Positions 8,540 to 18,120 of a stretch of 64,000 nucleotides of DNA are shown here, piece by piece. Location: contig SAQG01000014.1 of the NCBI GenBank assembly GCA_004020315.1, positions 62,001 through 126,000 on the forward strand, given 5' to 3'. The notes under the pieces are model-generated. The model ran no database searches and was not told the origin of the DNA. It saw only the letters and a program-made list of their open reading frames with translations. Each line of letters begins with the position of its first letter. Within the stretch, counting starts at the first letter, position 1. The stretch comes from Mesorhizobium sp. Its GTDB lineage: Bacteria > Pseudomonadota > Alphaproteobacteria > Rhizobiales > Rhizobiaceae. Position numbers and translations under genes: made by a program.

Positions 8540-9595
8540 ATGATCGACGGGGGCGAGGCAATCCGGAAATTGGCGCTCAACGTCGTCCGCTTTACCGGTC
8601 TTGCCCCGCTGGCCAAGCCGTTTGTCGGCGGCATCGGCGCCATCCTGATGCTACACCGGGTCACCGCTACGCCGGAAAAGCCTGATAGCGTCAATCGGCA
8701 TCTCAACATCGCGCCTGAGTTCCTCGACGCCGTGATCGCCGACATGAAGGCGCACGGCCATGCATTCGTCACGCTGGACGAGGCGATCGAACGCATCAAA
8801 GCCGGCGGCAAGGGTGGCCAGTTTGCGGCGATCACCGCCGACGACGCCTACCGCGACAACATGACCGAAGCGCTGCCGGTGCTGGAAAAGCACGGCGCGC
8901 CGGTTACCATCTATGTCGCGCCGGGGCTGATAAACGGTGCCGCCGATCTATGGTGGGAGGTGGCCGAGGACATCGTCAGCGCGCGCGACCGGTTGATTCT
9001 GACAACACCGAACGGTCCGGTGACGATCGACTGCTCGACTCCGGGCAAGAAACTCCAGGCCTTTGCGCGTCTGCACGACTACCTGACGCTGGAGGTCCGC
9101 GAGGAGGACCAGCGCGCGGTGCTGCGCGAATTGGCGCGGTCGAACGGTATCGAGTTGGGCGCGCGCCAGAGCGCTTTGATGAACTGGGACGAGATCCGCG
9201 CCATGGCAGGGCATCCGCTGGTGACGATCGGCGCGCACACGGTCAATCATCGCAATCTGAAGCGGCTTTCCGAAGCCGATGCGCGGCACGAGGTCGACGA
9301 CGTCAGGCGCATATTGCAGGCCGAACTCGGCGAGGCACCGCGCCATTTCGCCTATCCCTATGGCTATGCCAGCGCTGTTGGCGACCGCGAAGTCGGCTTT
9401 GCCCGCGACGCCGGCTATGCCTCGGCGGTGACGACACGCCACGGCGTGCTGCGCGCCGAACACGCCGGCTTCCTGCAAGCGCTGCCGCGCATTTCGGTCA
9501 ACGGTCGCTATCAGAGCGTTGGCCATATCCGCACGATGCTGTCGGGTGTGACGACGCCGCTGGCCAATGCCGGCAAGATGGTCGTCACCATCTAG
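8540..9595 (+). CDS. Polysaccharide deacetylase family protein (NodB homology domain)
   Basis: A 351-residue carbohydrate esterase 4 type protein. The metal site is visible: the DD pair at residues 101-102 (ITADDAYRDN), and the H-x3-H pair at 233 and 237 (GAHTVNH). FAYPYG follows near residue 270. An N-terminal MLHRV motif near residue 37 is typical of the XrtA/EPS-associated subgroup. It probably removes N-acetyl groups from the exopolysaccharide or its precursors. It has no clear signal peptide. The start is set by AAAAGGTG upstream of ATG 8540. It is divergent from the GNAT-like gene across an 89-base gap. Confidence 0.88.
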   Translation: MIDGGEAIRKLALNVVRFTGLAPLAKPFVGGIGAILMLHRVTATPEKPDSVNRHLNIAPEFLDAVIADMKAHGHAFVTLDEAIERIKAGGKGGQFAAITADDAYRDNMTEALPVLEKHGAPVTIYVAPGLINGAADLWWEVAEDIVSARDRLILTTPNGPVTIDCSTPGKKLQAFARLHDYLTLEVREEDQRAVLRELARSNGIELGARQSALMNWDEIRAMAGHPLVTIGAHTVNHRNLKRLSEADARHEVDDVRRILQAELGEAPRHFAYPYGYASAVGDREVGFARDAGYASAVTTRHGVLRAEHAGFLQALPRISVNGRYQSVGHIRTMLSGVTTPLANAGKMVVTI

Positions 9596-9910
9596 TCGTG
9601 AAAGTCTGACACTGGTACCGGTGGACGGCAAGAACCGACCCCTTGCGGACCATCCCTGATGGCAGGTCAAGGAAACGTCGTGACCCGAAGGCGACATTTG
9701 TCTGGACCGTCGGTAGGTCTCGTCAGGGTGGAAACCGGAAGTTCGACGCGAACCCAACAGAGAGCTCGCCGGCTGTTCACAGCTGCTCTACGCGCTCAGT
9801 CCTCGGACAAGCCGGCCAGAGAACTATCCTTCCAGAAGCGACGCGAGATCAAGGGACGTCGCCCGGCCGGACATGACGCGCAGGAGAGGGCATCCTTGCA
9901 AACGCGACGA
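9596..9910. other. Intergenic region without recognised gene
   Basis: About 315 bases between the deacetylase and cyclase genes, which converge on it. I see no tRNA, clear terminator or credible coding frame. Open frames here are only read-through of frames antisense to the cyclase gene. Confidence 0.5.
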
Positions 9911-11656
9911 TCACTCCGGCACGCCGGCAATACCCAGCGCCTCGACGTAGCGCTCGGCAAACACCTTGTCCCGCCACGGGTTGATCTGCCTCTGCAGGCC
10001 GAGCGTGTAGGTCGGGAACGCCTCCATCAGCCGCCGCGCCGCCGCCTGCGCTTCGTCCGGCCGATTGAGTTTGACCAGCGCCATGATCACCACCCGGTGC
10101 GAGGAGCCGTAATTCGGCATCTCGCGCAGCGCTCGTTCTCCCCAAGCCAGCGCTTCCTCGTAGCGTTCGAGCATCAAGTAGCTCATCCCGATGCCGGAGA
10201 GCGCGATGCCCTTCTCGGGGTCGACCGGGCTCAGCCGCATTGCCCTGTGGAAGTGCTCGATCGCGACGAGGGGGCGGCCGGAATGGGCGTTCACCCAGCC
10301 GCTGCCCGTATAGCCCTGCGCCGAATTGGGGTTGAGGAGCAGGGACCGTTCGATCGTGTCCAGCGCCGTCTCGTAATCCTTGGCGCTGTAGGCGATCACC
10401 TGCGCGGCGAAACGCAAGCTTGTCGGATCGTCTCGCGCGTCCGCCAGCACCTCGCGGGCCATGCGCACGGCGACGCGGATATCGTCGGGCTCGTGCCAGC
10501 ACTGACTCACGGACAGGCTACGGATATAGGCACCGAGTGCCTTCGCCAGGGTGAAGCCTGGGTCGATGCTGAGCGCCTCGTTGGTGAGCCGGCGCACGTC
10601 GGCGAAGCCTTCGCGCGTCATGCTGTAGAAGCGCGGCAGCGCACGAAGGTAGAGGTCGTAGGCACCGATGTAGTCGGTCGGCTTCATGCGCGCTTGCTTG
10701 ATCTCCTCCAGCCGGATGCTCGGCTCGACCGCACCGACGACGCTCTCGGTCACCTTGTCCTGCAGGTCGAAGATGTCGCTCATGTCGCCCTCGAAGCGGT
10801 CGGTCCAAACATGGTGCCCACTGATCGCGTCCACCAGCTGCCCGCTGATACGCACCCGCGATCCTGCTCTGCGGATGCTACCTTCGAGCACGTAGCGGAC
10901 GCCCAGCTCACGCCCAACCTGGCGCAGGTCCACCGCTCGGCCCTTGTAGGTGAAGGACGAGTTGCGGGCGATCACGAAGAAAGAGTTCACCCGGCTCAAT
11001 CCCGTGATGATGTCCTCCACCAGTCCGTCGGCGAAGTATTCCTGGTCGGGGTCGCCGCTCATGTTGGTGAAAGGCAGAACCGCGATGGAGGGTTTCGCGG
11101 GCAGGGGAGGCGGTGCAGCCACCGAGGCGCTGGCGTCGGTCTCGACGCGATAGGCGCGCACAGGCCGCTCGATGTTCTTGAGGCGCAGGTCGCCGAGCAG
11201 CGTGAAGCCGCCGTCGAGCTTGCCCTGAAGGTGGTCATAGGCGGTGCCCGAGACGACCACGGCGCCGGGATCGGCGATGCTTTCGAGGCGGGCGGCGATG
11301 TTGACACCGTCGCCGTAGAGGTCGCCGTCCTCCTCGCAGACCACGTCGCCGAGATTGACGCCGATGCGGAAGCGAATCCGCTCTTCCTCGGGCGTCTCCG
11401 CCTCGTGTTCTGCCAAAGCCTGCTGGATCGCCATCGCCGAGGTCACCGCGTTGACGACGCTCGCGAACTCGCACAGCATGCCGTCGCCGGTGAGCTTGAC
11501 GATCCGGCCGTGATGCTCGGAGACCAGCGGTTCGAGAAGGTCCTTGCGGTATGTCTTGAGCCGCTCGAGCGTGCCGCGCTCGTCGCGCTCCATCAGGCGC
11601 GAATAGCCGACCACGTCGCAAGCCAGGATCGCTGCTAGGCGGCGCTGCGCGGTCAT
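9911..11656 (-). CDS. Class III adenylate/guanylate cyclase with TolB-like region and TPR tail
   Basis: A 581-residue soluble signalling protein that would make cAMP (or cGMP). The N-terminal cyclase domain has the metal-binding aspartates (ILACDVVGYSRLM and KLTGDGMLCEF) and the transition-state pair in VNIAARLE. A TolB-like segment starts at KPSIAVLPFTNMSGDPDQEYF, and TPR-like helices fill the C-terminal half (for example LLLNPNSAQGYTGSGWVNAH and RLSPVDPEKGIALSGIGMSY). The frame is open to 11743. I start it at ATG 11656 because MTAQRRLAAILACDVVGYS is the usual family N-terminus and the upstream 29 codons look like non-coding sequence. Rhizobia carry many such cyclases; the input signal is unknown. 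Confidence 0.88.
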   Translation of the reverse strand: MTAQRRLAAILACDVVGYSRLMERDERGTLERLKTYRKDLLEPLVSEHHGRIVKLTGDGMLCEFASVVNAVTSAMAIQQALAEHEAETPEEERIRFRIGVNLGDVVCEEDGDLYGDGVNIAARLESIADPGAVVVSGTAYDHLQGKLDGGFTLLGDLRLKNIERPVRAYRVETDASASVAAPPPLPAKPSIAVLPFTNMSGDPDQEYFADGLVEDIITGLSRVNSFFVIARNSSFTYKGRAVDLRQVGRELGVRYVLEGSIRRAGSRVRISGQLVDAISGHHVWTDRFEGDMSDIFDLQDKVTESVVGAVEPSIRLEEIKQARMKPTDYIGAYDLYLRALPRFYSMTREGFADVRRLTNEALSIDPGFTLAKALGAYIRSLSVSQCWHEPDDIRVAVRMAREVLADARDDPTSLRFAAQVIAYSAKDYETALDTIERSLLLNPNSAQGYTGSGWVNAHSGRPLVAIEHFHRAMRLSPVDPEKGIALSGIGMSYLMLERYEEALAWGERALREMPNYGSSHRVVIMALVKLNRPDEAQAAARRLMEAFPTYTLGLQRQINPWRDKVFAERYVEALGIAGVPE

Positions 11657-12155
11657 TGCACCGCCAGGCCAGGCGCGTGCACGCGGGCTGCCTCGCGCCC
11701 ATGCCCCGCCAACTTCCAGACGCCCAACGTGCATGGCATCCATTTCTCCCAGCCGCCGCCCGTCGCCGATTCAGAACGGAGAACGCAGCTTGACCTTGCT
11801 TTAGCTATCTCGCTTGCGAGGCGTGGAGCGATCCAGTCGCCGCGCTAACAGCGGCGACACGCCCACGCAGCCTCTGGGGACGCTGACACGCCACTCCCAG
11901 AAGGCCGGAGATATTTGCTGCCCTTGGTAACCGGTTGACGCCACCGTAGCGGTGCTTTTGTCACCGCGATGTAACAGCGAGATGCCCTACGAACGCGCGC
12001 ATCGGGCATCACACCAGACGTTCGCGCTTAGAGGTGCTGAGGTCGGAAAGTGGCGCTGCCTGCGCGTTCCGATCGGCGACACGGAAGGCAGAAACCCACC
12101 CTGAGCTGCCTACGGGCAGCAAGCGTCAGGCTTTCACCGCGGCGGCGAGCAAACC
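11657..12155. other. Intergenic region with a small hairpin
   Basis: About 500 bases upstream of the cyclase gene and downstream of the DUF2842 gene. It contains a perfect hairpin, GTCGCCGC (11836-11843) with GCGGCGAC (11851-11858) and a 7-base loop, in the likely cyclase promoter region. No convincing gene was found on either strand. Confidence 0.5.
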
Positions 12156-12374
12156 TCAATTCTTCGGCCGCGGGGGCTCCAGGATCAGCCATTTGATGAT
12201 GCCCATGGCCGGCAGCACCCAGAGCATGCCGCTGAGCAGGAAGAACAGGAAATGCGCCCACGGTCCCGATTCCGCCAGCTGGGCAACCGCCACGATCGAT
12301 GCGACCAGCGCGTAGACGATGACCAGCGCCACCAGCAGAAAGGTTCCGATCAGCTTCTTCAGGCGAATGGGCAT
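12156..12374 (-). CDS. DUF2842 small membrane protein
   Basis: A 72-residue protein with two hydrophobic spans ([20 protein letters not shown] and [20 protein letters not shown]) and a short basic tail. The pattern [11 protein letters not shown]...[24 protein letters not shown] matches the DUF2842 family, found almost only in alphaproteobacteria. The frame is open to 12509, but the ATG at 12374 gives the family N-terminus. It is divergent from the heme A synthase gene. Its function is unknown; its usual neighbourhood with ctaA suggests a link to respiratory-chain assembly, which is only an inference. Confidence 0.85.
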   Translation of the reverse strand: MPIRLKKLIGTFLLVALVIVYALVASIVAVAQLAESGPWAHFLFFLLSGMLWVLPAMGIIKWLILEPPRPKN

Positions 12375-12526
12375 TTCGCGATCCCGTTGATCGCTATCGC
12401 TTAGGCCCAACGGAAGAGGCACGCAACCCGCAAGAAGCGGCGCGACGGCGTGCCGCGCTGTCCGGTCTTGCCAGTTGGATTGCGATGGTTCACCAATCCG
12501 CGACTGCAACCTGCCGGGACAAGCCT

Positions 12527-13618
12527 ATGGCTGCCATATCAGCTGCCGCGCCTTTCGTGGCCCGCGACCGCGACCTGCGTAACCGGGCGCTGGTGCGCGG
12601 CTGGCTCTACATCGTGCTTCTGGTGCTGTTTGTACTGGTGCTGGTCGGCGGCGCCACCAGGCTCACTGAGTCCGGCTTGTCGATCACCGAATGGAAGCCG
12701 ATCCACGGCATCATCCCGCCGCTCAACGACGCCGAATGGCAGGAGGAATTCCAGCGCTACCAGCAGATCCCGCAATATGCCGAGCTCAACAAGGGCATGA
12801 GCATCGACGCGTTCAAGTCGATCTTCTGGTGGGAATGGGTGCACCGGATCCTGGCGCGCGGTGTCGGCGTGATTTTTGCCGTGCCGCTGGTGTTTTTCTG
12901 GGCGACGCGCCGCATCGAGCGCGGCCTTGGGCCAAAGCTGATCGGCATCCTCGTCCTCGGCGGACTGCAGGGTGCGATCGGCTGGTGGATGGTGGCGTCT
13001 GGGCTGGTCGACCGGGTCTCCGTCAGCCAATACCGGCTGGCGACGCATCTGACGCTGGCCGCACTGATCTTCGCTGCGACCATGGTGGTCGCGCGTGGAT
13101 TGGCCCCGCACTCCGAGCCCGCCGCCGACCGTTCGACGCAGCGTCTGGCCGGCTTTCTGGTGCTGCTGGCGCTGATCCAGATCTATCTCGGCGGGCTCGT
13201 CGCCGGGCTCGATGCCGGCCTGAGCTACAACACCTGGCCGCTGATGGACGGCAAGCTCATCCCCGACGATCTGTTGATCCTTGAGCCGGCATGGCGCAAT
13301 TTCTTCGAGAGCCCGAAGATGGTTCAGCTCATCCACCGGCTCGGCGCCTACACGATTTTCGTCGCAGCACTTTGGCACATGATCGCGACGCACCGGCGCC
13401 AGCCCGGCACGACGCATGCGCGCCGCGCGACGTTGTTGTTTCTGCTGGTGCTGGCGCAGGCCTTGATCGGCATCGGCACGCTGCTGATGCATGTGCCGCT
13501 GCACATGGCGCTGACGCATCAGGCATTCGCGCTAGTCCTGCTGGGGTTTGCCGCAGCGCATTGGCGCGGCACCAAAGGCGCTTATCCGCTGCCCAACCAG
13601 ATCGCCGTCAGAGGCTGA
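12527..13618 (+). CDS. ctaA: Heme A synthase (COX15/CtaA)
   Basis: A 363-residue membrane enzyme that oxidises heme O to heme A for aa3-type cytochrome oxidase. It has eight predicted spans. Family features are [22 protein letters not shown] near the first span, the heme-ligand histidines in [10 protein letters not shown] and [11 protein letters not shown], and [17 protein letters not shown]. Start: ATG 12527 gives MAAISAAAP, which matches related proteins as I recall them; an upstream in-frame ATG at 12485 would add 14 residues. Its 3' end overlaps the convergent kinase gene by 11 bases. Confidence 0.95.
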   Translation: MAAISAAAPFVARDRDLRNRALVRGWLYIVLLVLFVLVLVGGATRLTESGLSITEWKPIHGIIPPLNDAEWQEEFQRYQQIPQYAELNKGMSIDAFKSIFWWEWVHRILARGVGVIFAVPLVFFWATRRIERGLGPKLIGILVLGGLQGAIGWWMVASGLVDRVSVSQYRLATHLTLAALIFAATMVVARGLAPHSEPAADRSTQRLAGFLVLLALIQIYLGGLVAGLDAGLSYNTWPLMDGKLIPDDLLILEPAWRNFFESPKMVQLIHRLGAYTIFVAALWHMIATHRRQPGTTHARRATLLFLLVLAQALIGIGTLLMHVPLHMALTHQAFALVLLGFAAAHWRGTKGAYPLPNQIAVRG

Positions 13619-14447
13619 GCCGCACCGTCTTGACCGCCGCGGCAATGGACAATTCGCGGCTTTCCTCGATCGCGTTGCCGTCTTCATTATGCCATGACGC
13701 CGACAGGCAGCCATAAGCGATGGCGTGATCCAGAATGGCTGACGGCGTCTGGCCGAGCGTCTTGGCGAAGATCTCGGCCATGTGGGCAATCCGCCGGGGA
13801 TTGCGGCAAAGGTCGTCGCGGTCGAGCGGATTGTAGAACATGTTCGCCGCATCGAAGCCGGGATCGCCGAGAACGCCCTTCGGGTCGATCGCCAGCCAGC
13901 CGCGCGACGCCTGCATGATGTTGTCGTGATGCAGGTCGCCATGCAGCGGCAGCACGTCGACAGGATCGGCCAACAGCCGGTCCGCGGTCGCAGCCGCTTC
14001 GACGTAGAGGCTCTTTTCGCCGGCGTCGCGATCGATCTTCGCCTTCTTGAACAGGCTGGAAAACCGTACCCGCAGCGGCTGCAGATCCGGTGGGGCAGGG
14101 TGGTCGGATGGCGAGAACAGTCTTGCCATCACTTCGGCCGCGATTGCAGTGGCGGCATTGTCTCCCTGCTCCAAGAGAACTTGTGACAGCAGGGTTTCGC
14201 CGGCATATTCGAGCAGCATGCAGTGGCCGTCGCGGCCGAGCAGCCGCACCGCGCCTTCGCCGCGCCGCCAGGCGAGGAAATGCTCGCCGCGCAACTCGTC
14301 TTCGACGTCGTCGAAAACTTTGAGGGCCTTGACGATCGCCGGCGAGCCGTCCGCGCGAAAAACCTTCCAGATGCGGCTGCTGAACGTCTCGGCAATCAGT
14401 TCTGGCGCCCTGACCTTCCAGCGTTTCGGAAATGCCGGAGCGTCCAT
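13608..14447 (-). CDS. APH(6)-like aminoglycoside/hydroxyurea phosphotransferase family kinase
   Basis: A 279-residue kinase of the family that includes streptomycin 6-phosphotransferases. The catalytic loop reads [13 protein letters not shown] and the metal-binding segment [19 protein letters not shown], the typical APH arrangement. The N-terminal lobe has the nucleotide lysine in [15 protein letters not shown] and a glutamate in [15 protein letters not shown]. The ATG directly follows the TGA of argC, so the kinase is probably co-expressed with speB-argC. The real substrate may be a sugar or metabolite; whether it confers aminoglycoside resistance cannot be judged from sequence. Confidence 0.85.
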   Translation of the reverse strand: MDAPAFPKRWKVRAPELIAETFSSRIWKVFRADGSPAIVKALKVFDDVEDELRGEHFLAWRRGEGAVRLLGRDGHCMLLEYAGETLLSQVLLEQGDNAATAIAAEVMARLFSPSDHPAPPDLQPLRVRFSSLFKKAKIDRDAGEKSLYVEAAATADRLLADPVDVLPLHGDLHHDNIMQASRGWLAIDPKGVLGDPGFDAANMFYNPLDRDDLCRNPRRIAHMAEIFAKTLGQTPSAILDHAIAYGCLSASWHNEDGNAIEESRELSIAAAVKTVRLSL

Positions 14448-15380
14448 TCAGTGCTTGAGGCCGAGCATCAGATCCATGTTCTGCACGGCAGCACCCGAGG
14501 CGCCCTTGCCGAGATTGTCGTAGACGGCGAGCAGCAGCGCCTGGGCCCTGTCGTCATTGGCGAAGACATAGAGCTTCATCCGGTTGGTGCCGTTGTAGAT
14601 TTCCGGATTGATCTCCGGCACGCGCTCCAGTTGCTCATAGGGGGCCACTTCGACCACGCCGCCATCGATGGCGGCGAAATGGTCGGCGATCGCCGCATGA
14701 AGTTCGGCGCCGGTCGGCACATAATCGAGGCCACCGAGCTGCAGCGGCACCACGGTAATCATGCCTTGCGCGAAATTGCCGACCGCCGGCTGCATGATCG
14801 GATCATGCGACAGCTTCGCATAGGTCCTGAGCTCCGGCACATGCTTGTGCTGCAGAGTCAGCCCGTAGGGCAGGAATTCCGACGCATCCTCGCCCTTGGC
14901 GACATAGTCCTCGATCATCGGCCGGCCGCCGCCCGAATAGCCCGAAATGCCGTTGACGGTGACCGGAAAATCCGGCGGCAACAGCCCGGCTGCCACCAGC
15001 GGCCTGAGCGTCGCGATCGGGCCTTGCGGCCAGCAGCCCGGATTGGCGACGCGCTTCGCCGAAGCGATTTTCCGCGCCTGATCCTTGTCCATTTCGGCGA
15101 AACCATATTCCCAACCTTCGGCCACGCGATGCGCGGTCGAGGCGTCGATAACCCTAGTGGTGTCGTTGGTTATCAGCGAGACGCTTTCTTTCGCGGCTGC
15201 GTCCGGCAGGCACAGGATCGCGACATCGGCGGCGTTGAGGAACTCGGCTCTAGCTGCCGGTTCCTTGCGGCGCTCGCTCGGAATGGAGATGATCTCCAGG
15301 TCGCCGCGCTCGGCCAGCAGCGCCCTGATCTGGAGACCGGTGGTGCCGTGCTCGCCGTCGATGAAGATTTTCGGTTTCAT
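14448..15380 (-). CDS. argC: N-acetyl-gamma-glutamyl-phosphate reductase (type 2)
   Basis: A 310-residue NADPH-dependent enzyme that reduces N-acetyl-glutamyl phosphate to the semialdehyde in arginine biosynthesis. It starts MKPKIFIDGEHGTTGLQIR (nucleotide-binding region). The active-site cysteine lies in the short motif ANPGCWPQGPIATLRPL, and GISGYSGGGRPMIEDY follows. The length and GEHGTTG start are those of the shorter type-2 ArgC found in alphaproteobacteria. It sits between speB and the kinase gene, all leftward with short gaps (27 bases to speB, none to the kinase). Confidence 0.95.
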   Translation of the reverse strand: MKPKIFIDGEHGTTGLQIRALLAERGDLEIISIPSERRKEPAARAEFLNAADVAILCLPDAAAKESVSLITNDTTRVIDASTAHRVAEGWEYGFAEMDKDQARKIASAKRVANPGCWPQGPIATLRPLVAAGLLPPDFPVTVNGISGYSGGGRPMIEDYVAKGEDASEFLPYGLTLQHKHVPELRTYAKLSHDPIMQPAVGNFAQGMITVVPLQLGGLDYVPTGAELHAAIADHFAAIDGGVVEVAPYEQLERVPEINPEIYNGTNRMKLYVFANDDRAQALLLAVYDNLGKGASGAAVQNMDLMLGLKH

Positions 15381-15407
15381 TGCCTGCCTGAATTCCTGTT
15401 ATCTCAG

Positions 15408-16415
15408 TTAGATGCCGCTTGCCTGATTTAATCCGGCAACGACGTGATTGCCGCTGTTCAGCTCTTCGAGTCGAGCCTTTCGTTCCGCCAGGAGCCCGAG
15501 ATAGTGCATGGCCACCGTCGACCCGGCAATTGCCGTTATATCGGCGTGATCATAGGCCGGCGCAACCTCCACGACATCGGCGCCGACGATATCGACCTGA
15601 TTGATCTGGCGCAGCACCGACAGGATTTTTGCCGAGGACGGCCCGCCGGCGACCGGTGTGCCGGTGCCGGGCGCGAAGGCCGGGTCCAGGCAATCGATAT
15701 CGAAGGTGACATAAGCTTTCTTGCCGCCGGTGCGGTCGACGATGGCATAGGCGATGTCGGACGCGCGCATGTCCTCGACTTCGTGGCCGTACAGGATCTT
15801 GATGCCGAAGGTATCAGGCGCATGGGTGCGGATGCCGATCTGGATCGAACGGTCGGGGTCGATAATGCCCTCCTTGACCGCACGGCCGACGAAGGAGCCG
15901 TGATCGATGCGCTTGCCGTCGTCCGGCCAGGTGTCCTGGTGGGCGTCGAACTGCACCATGGCCAGCGGGCCGTGGATGGCGGCATGCGCCTTGAGCAGCG
16001 GCCAGGTGACGAAATGGTCGCCGCCGAGCGATAGCAGGAAGGCGCCGGATTTCAGGATCTTTGCCGCCTCGCGCTCGATCGTCCCTGGTGTCTTCTGGTG
16101 ATTGCCGCTGTCGAGCAGGCAATCGCCATAGTCGACCACGGCGAGATGTTCGAACAGATCGCGCGAAAAAGGATACTGCGGATCGTTGTCGAGGATGGTC
16201 GAGGCGCGGCGAATCGCCTGCGGCCCGAAACGCGCGCCCGGGCGGTTGGTGACGGCGGCGTCAAAGGGGATGCCCCACACCACCGCGTCCGCGCCCTTCA
16301 CGTCCTTCGTGTATTTGCGTCGCATGAACGACAGCGCGCCGGCATAGGTCGGCTCGAAGGACGCACCCGTCCTGGCCCGGGCGGTGAAGGCGTGGTCGAT
16401 GTTGGTGTTCGGCAT
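15408..16415 (-). CDS. speB: Agmatinase (arginase/ureohydrolase family)
   Basis: A 335-residue binuclear-manganese ureohydrolase that probably converts agmatine to putrescine and urea. The metal-ligand motifs are all present: GGDHFVTWPLL, MVQFDAHQDTW and VTFDIDCLDPAFAPGTGTPVAGG. An upstream extension of the frame to 16577 is unlikely, because ATG 16415 is preceded by AGGAGA at good spacing and gives MPNTNIDHAF. It is the first gene of a leftward group with argC, which suits arginine/polyamine metabolism. Other ureohydrolases (guanidinobutyrase, guanidinopropionase) share these motifs, so the exact substrate is not certain. Confidence 0.9.
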   Translation of the reverse strand: MPNTNIDHAFTARARTGASFEPTYAGALSFMRRKYTKDVKGADAVVWGIPFDAAVTNRPGARFGPQAIRRASTILDNDPQYPFSRDLFEHLAVVDYGDCLLDSGNHQKTPGTIEREAAKILKSGAFLLSLGGDHFVTWPLLKAHAAIHGPLAMVQFDAHQDTWPDDGKRIDHGSFVGRAVKEGIIDPDRSIQIGIRTHAPDTFGIKILYGHEVEDMRASDIAYAIVDRTGGKKAYVTFDIDCLDPAFAPGTGTPVAGGPSSAKILSVLRQINQVDIVGADVVEVAPAYDHADITAIAGSTVAMHYLGLLAERKARLEELNSGNHVVAGLNQASGI

Positions 16416-16851
16416 GAAGCGATCTCCTGTGCGTCGAGGCGCAACCTTATTGGATATAATTCTCAGAAATGCGACCCCTTCCGAGGCCATGGCCATTCGC
16501 GCTCGGTCACAAATTCTTGCTTGCCAGGTGAGCCCGCACGGTAAACCCGGAAATTGCGTGGGTAAGTATGAATACAACCGAAAGTGGACCAGATCCCCTC
16601 ATGGGACGGTGTCGGCCCAGAGCGGAACAGATGTGAACGCGGCAAGCCGGCCACCGACCACCAGGACGGCGGCATCGATCTCGGCAGGCTGATTGCCGGC
16701 GACCGCCGATTACCGTCATGGGTTCGAGGTGCAGAACGGTCGCTTCAGCCGGCGTTAACCCGACTGTCCGGCATTTGCGAAGCCGGCTTCGTTCACTAGG
16801 CTGTCACGTGCGTCGCTTAACCGGGTTCCCATCCGGTACGGAGCGATTCTC
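16416..16851. other. Divergent intergenic region between speB and the GDPD gene
   Basis: About 436 bases that should hold the promoters of both divergent genes. Short open frames of about 70 codons exist on both strands (for example 16584-16799), but none has a clear ribosome-binding site or recognisable family. No hairpin of note was seen. Confidence 0.45.
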
Positions 16852-17910
16852 ATGCGAACGACCTGGCTGAACCTTCTGCTTTCCGCCGCCTTGGTGCTCT
16901 TCACAGGCTCGGCATCGGCAGGCGAAACACGCGCCAGACAGATTCTCGACCGTTTCGAACACGCCAACCAGTGGCGCGACCATGTTATGGTGGCAGCACA
17001 TCGCGCCGGCAGCATGCAGGCCCGTAAGACGCTCTATGCGGAGAACTCGATCGCCGCCGTCGACGCATCGATCGCGCTTGGCGCCGAAATCGTCGAGGTC
17101 GACGTCAGGCGCTCGAAGGACGGCCAGTTCATCGTCATGCATGACAGCTGGCTCGACCGCACGACGAATTGCAAGGGCGAGGTGATCAAGCGCACGCTGG
17201 TCGAACTCAAGACCTGCCGGCTGGTGATCGAAGGCACCGGCGCTGTCACCGATGAGCCGGTTTCGACGCTGCGCGAGATGCTGGTGGCGACCAAGGACAG
17301 GATCCTCATCAACATCGACAACAAGCTCGATGTCGACAGCTTGGCCGGCATGATCGCGGTCGCGCGCGACCTGGGTATGGCCGAACAGGTGATCGTCAAG
17401 GAAAACCTGTGGAACCCGGCTAGGATCACCACTGTGAAGGCCGCCATGGGTGCGATCGGCAGTGGTTTCCAGTTCATGCCGATCATCGCCGACGACGCGG
17501 TTCGCGACGCCGGCTTCGCCGAGAAAGTCAGCGGGATCTTTTCGCCGCGCGCGGTCGAGATGATCAACTGGCGGGCGGGGTCGGAAACGCTGACCGAGAC
17601 CGGCGGTCCGCTGTTCAGCCCCCGCATGCGCGCGGCGGCGATAAGGGGCGACTGGCACATCTGGGCTAATACCTACGCCATCGTCAACAAGCCGGGCGGC
17701 TTCCTTGCCGGCGGTCGCGGCGACGAGCTGGCGGTGCTCGCCAGTCTTCCGCGCGAGACCTACGGCTTCTGGGCCGAGCGCGGCGCCACCATCATCCAGA
17801 CCGACGAGCCGAAAGCGGCGATCGACTGGCTGACGGCGAACGGCTACCGCGTGCCTTACTCTGATGAGGCGCGGCCGGCGGAGCCGGCGAACACCGCAAG
17901 CATCAACTAG
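16852..17910 (+). CDS. Secreted glycerophosphodiester phosphodiesterase family protein
   Basis: A 352-residue protein with a clear Sec signal peptide (MRTTWLNLLLSAALVLFTGSASA, cleavage near residue 23). The GDPD catalytic pattern follows: VAAHRAGSMQARKTLYAENS, then EIVEVDVRRSKDGQFIVMHD, with the second histidine in MHDSW. It would act in the periplasm, hydrolysing glycerophosphodiesters to glycerol-3-phosphate and an alcohol. The ENS motif and the DVRxxKDG segment are intact, so it looks active. The C-terminal tail (DEARPAEPANTASIN) is low complexity. Confidence 0.9.
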   Translation: MRTTWLNLLLSAALVLFTGSASAGETRARQILDRFEHANQWRDHVMVAAHRAGSMQARKTLYAENSIAAVDASIALGAEIVEVDVRRSKDGQFIVMHDSWLDRTTNCKGEVIKRTLVELKTCRLVIEGTGAVTDEPVSTLREMLVATKDRILINIDNKLDVDSLAGMIAVARDLGMAEQVIVKENLWNPARITTVKAAMGAIGSGFQFMPIIADDAVRDAGFAEKVSGIFSPRAVEMINWRAGSETLTETGGPLFSPRMRAAAIRGDWHIWANTYAIVNKPGGFLAGGRGDELAVLASLPRETYGFWAERGATIIQTDEPKAAIDWLTANGYRVPYSDEARPAEPANTASIN

Positions 17911-17929
17911 AAATTCGACGTGGGTGCTT

Positions 17930-18110
17930 CACCCCACCCGGCGCTTCGCGCCGACCTCCCCATCGAGGGGAGGTAGGGCGTCGCGCTTTACAGTCGGATC
18001 ATCGTTCCGTCACCCGGCCGGCTTTTGCAGACCGTTCGGCGAGCGGGGAACTGCCGCGACCTCCTACCTCCCCTTGATGGGGAGGTCGCGCCGGAGGCGC
18101 GGGTGGGGTG
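17930..18110. repeat. Long imperfect inverted repeat (about 48-bp arms), MITE-like
   Basis: The left arm (17930-17978, starting CACCCCACCCGGCGCTTCGC) is almost the reverse complement of the right arm (18063-18110), with roughly 84 bases between them. Each arm itself contains a hairpin (ACCTCCCC...GGGGAGGT). It sits downstream of the GDPD gene and upstream of a terminator. I believe such palindromes are widespread between Mesorhizobium genes. No transposase is present here, so it would be a non-autonomous element. Confidence 0.8.
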
Positions 18111-18120
18111 ACTGCCGAGC

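Noticed and set aside
9659..11638. A 659-codon frame antisense to the cyclase gene
   Set aside because: Composition is arginine/histidine-rich without family motifs; the sense frame has all cyclase motifs.
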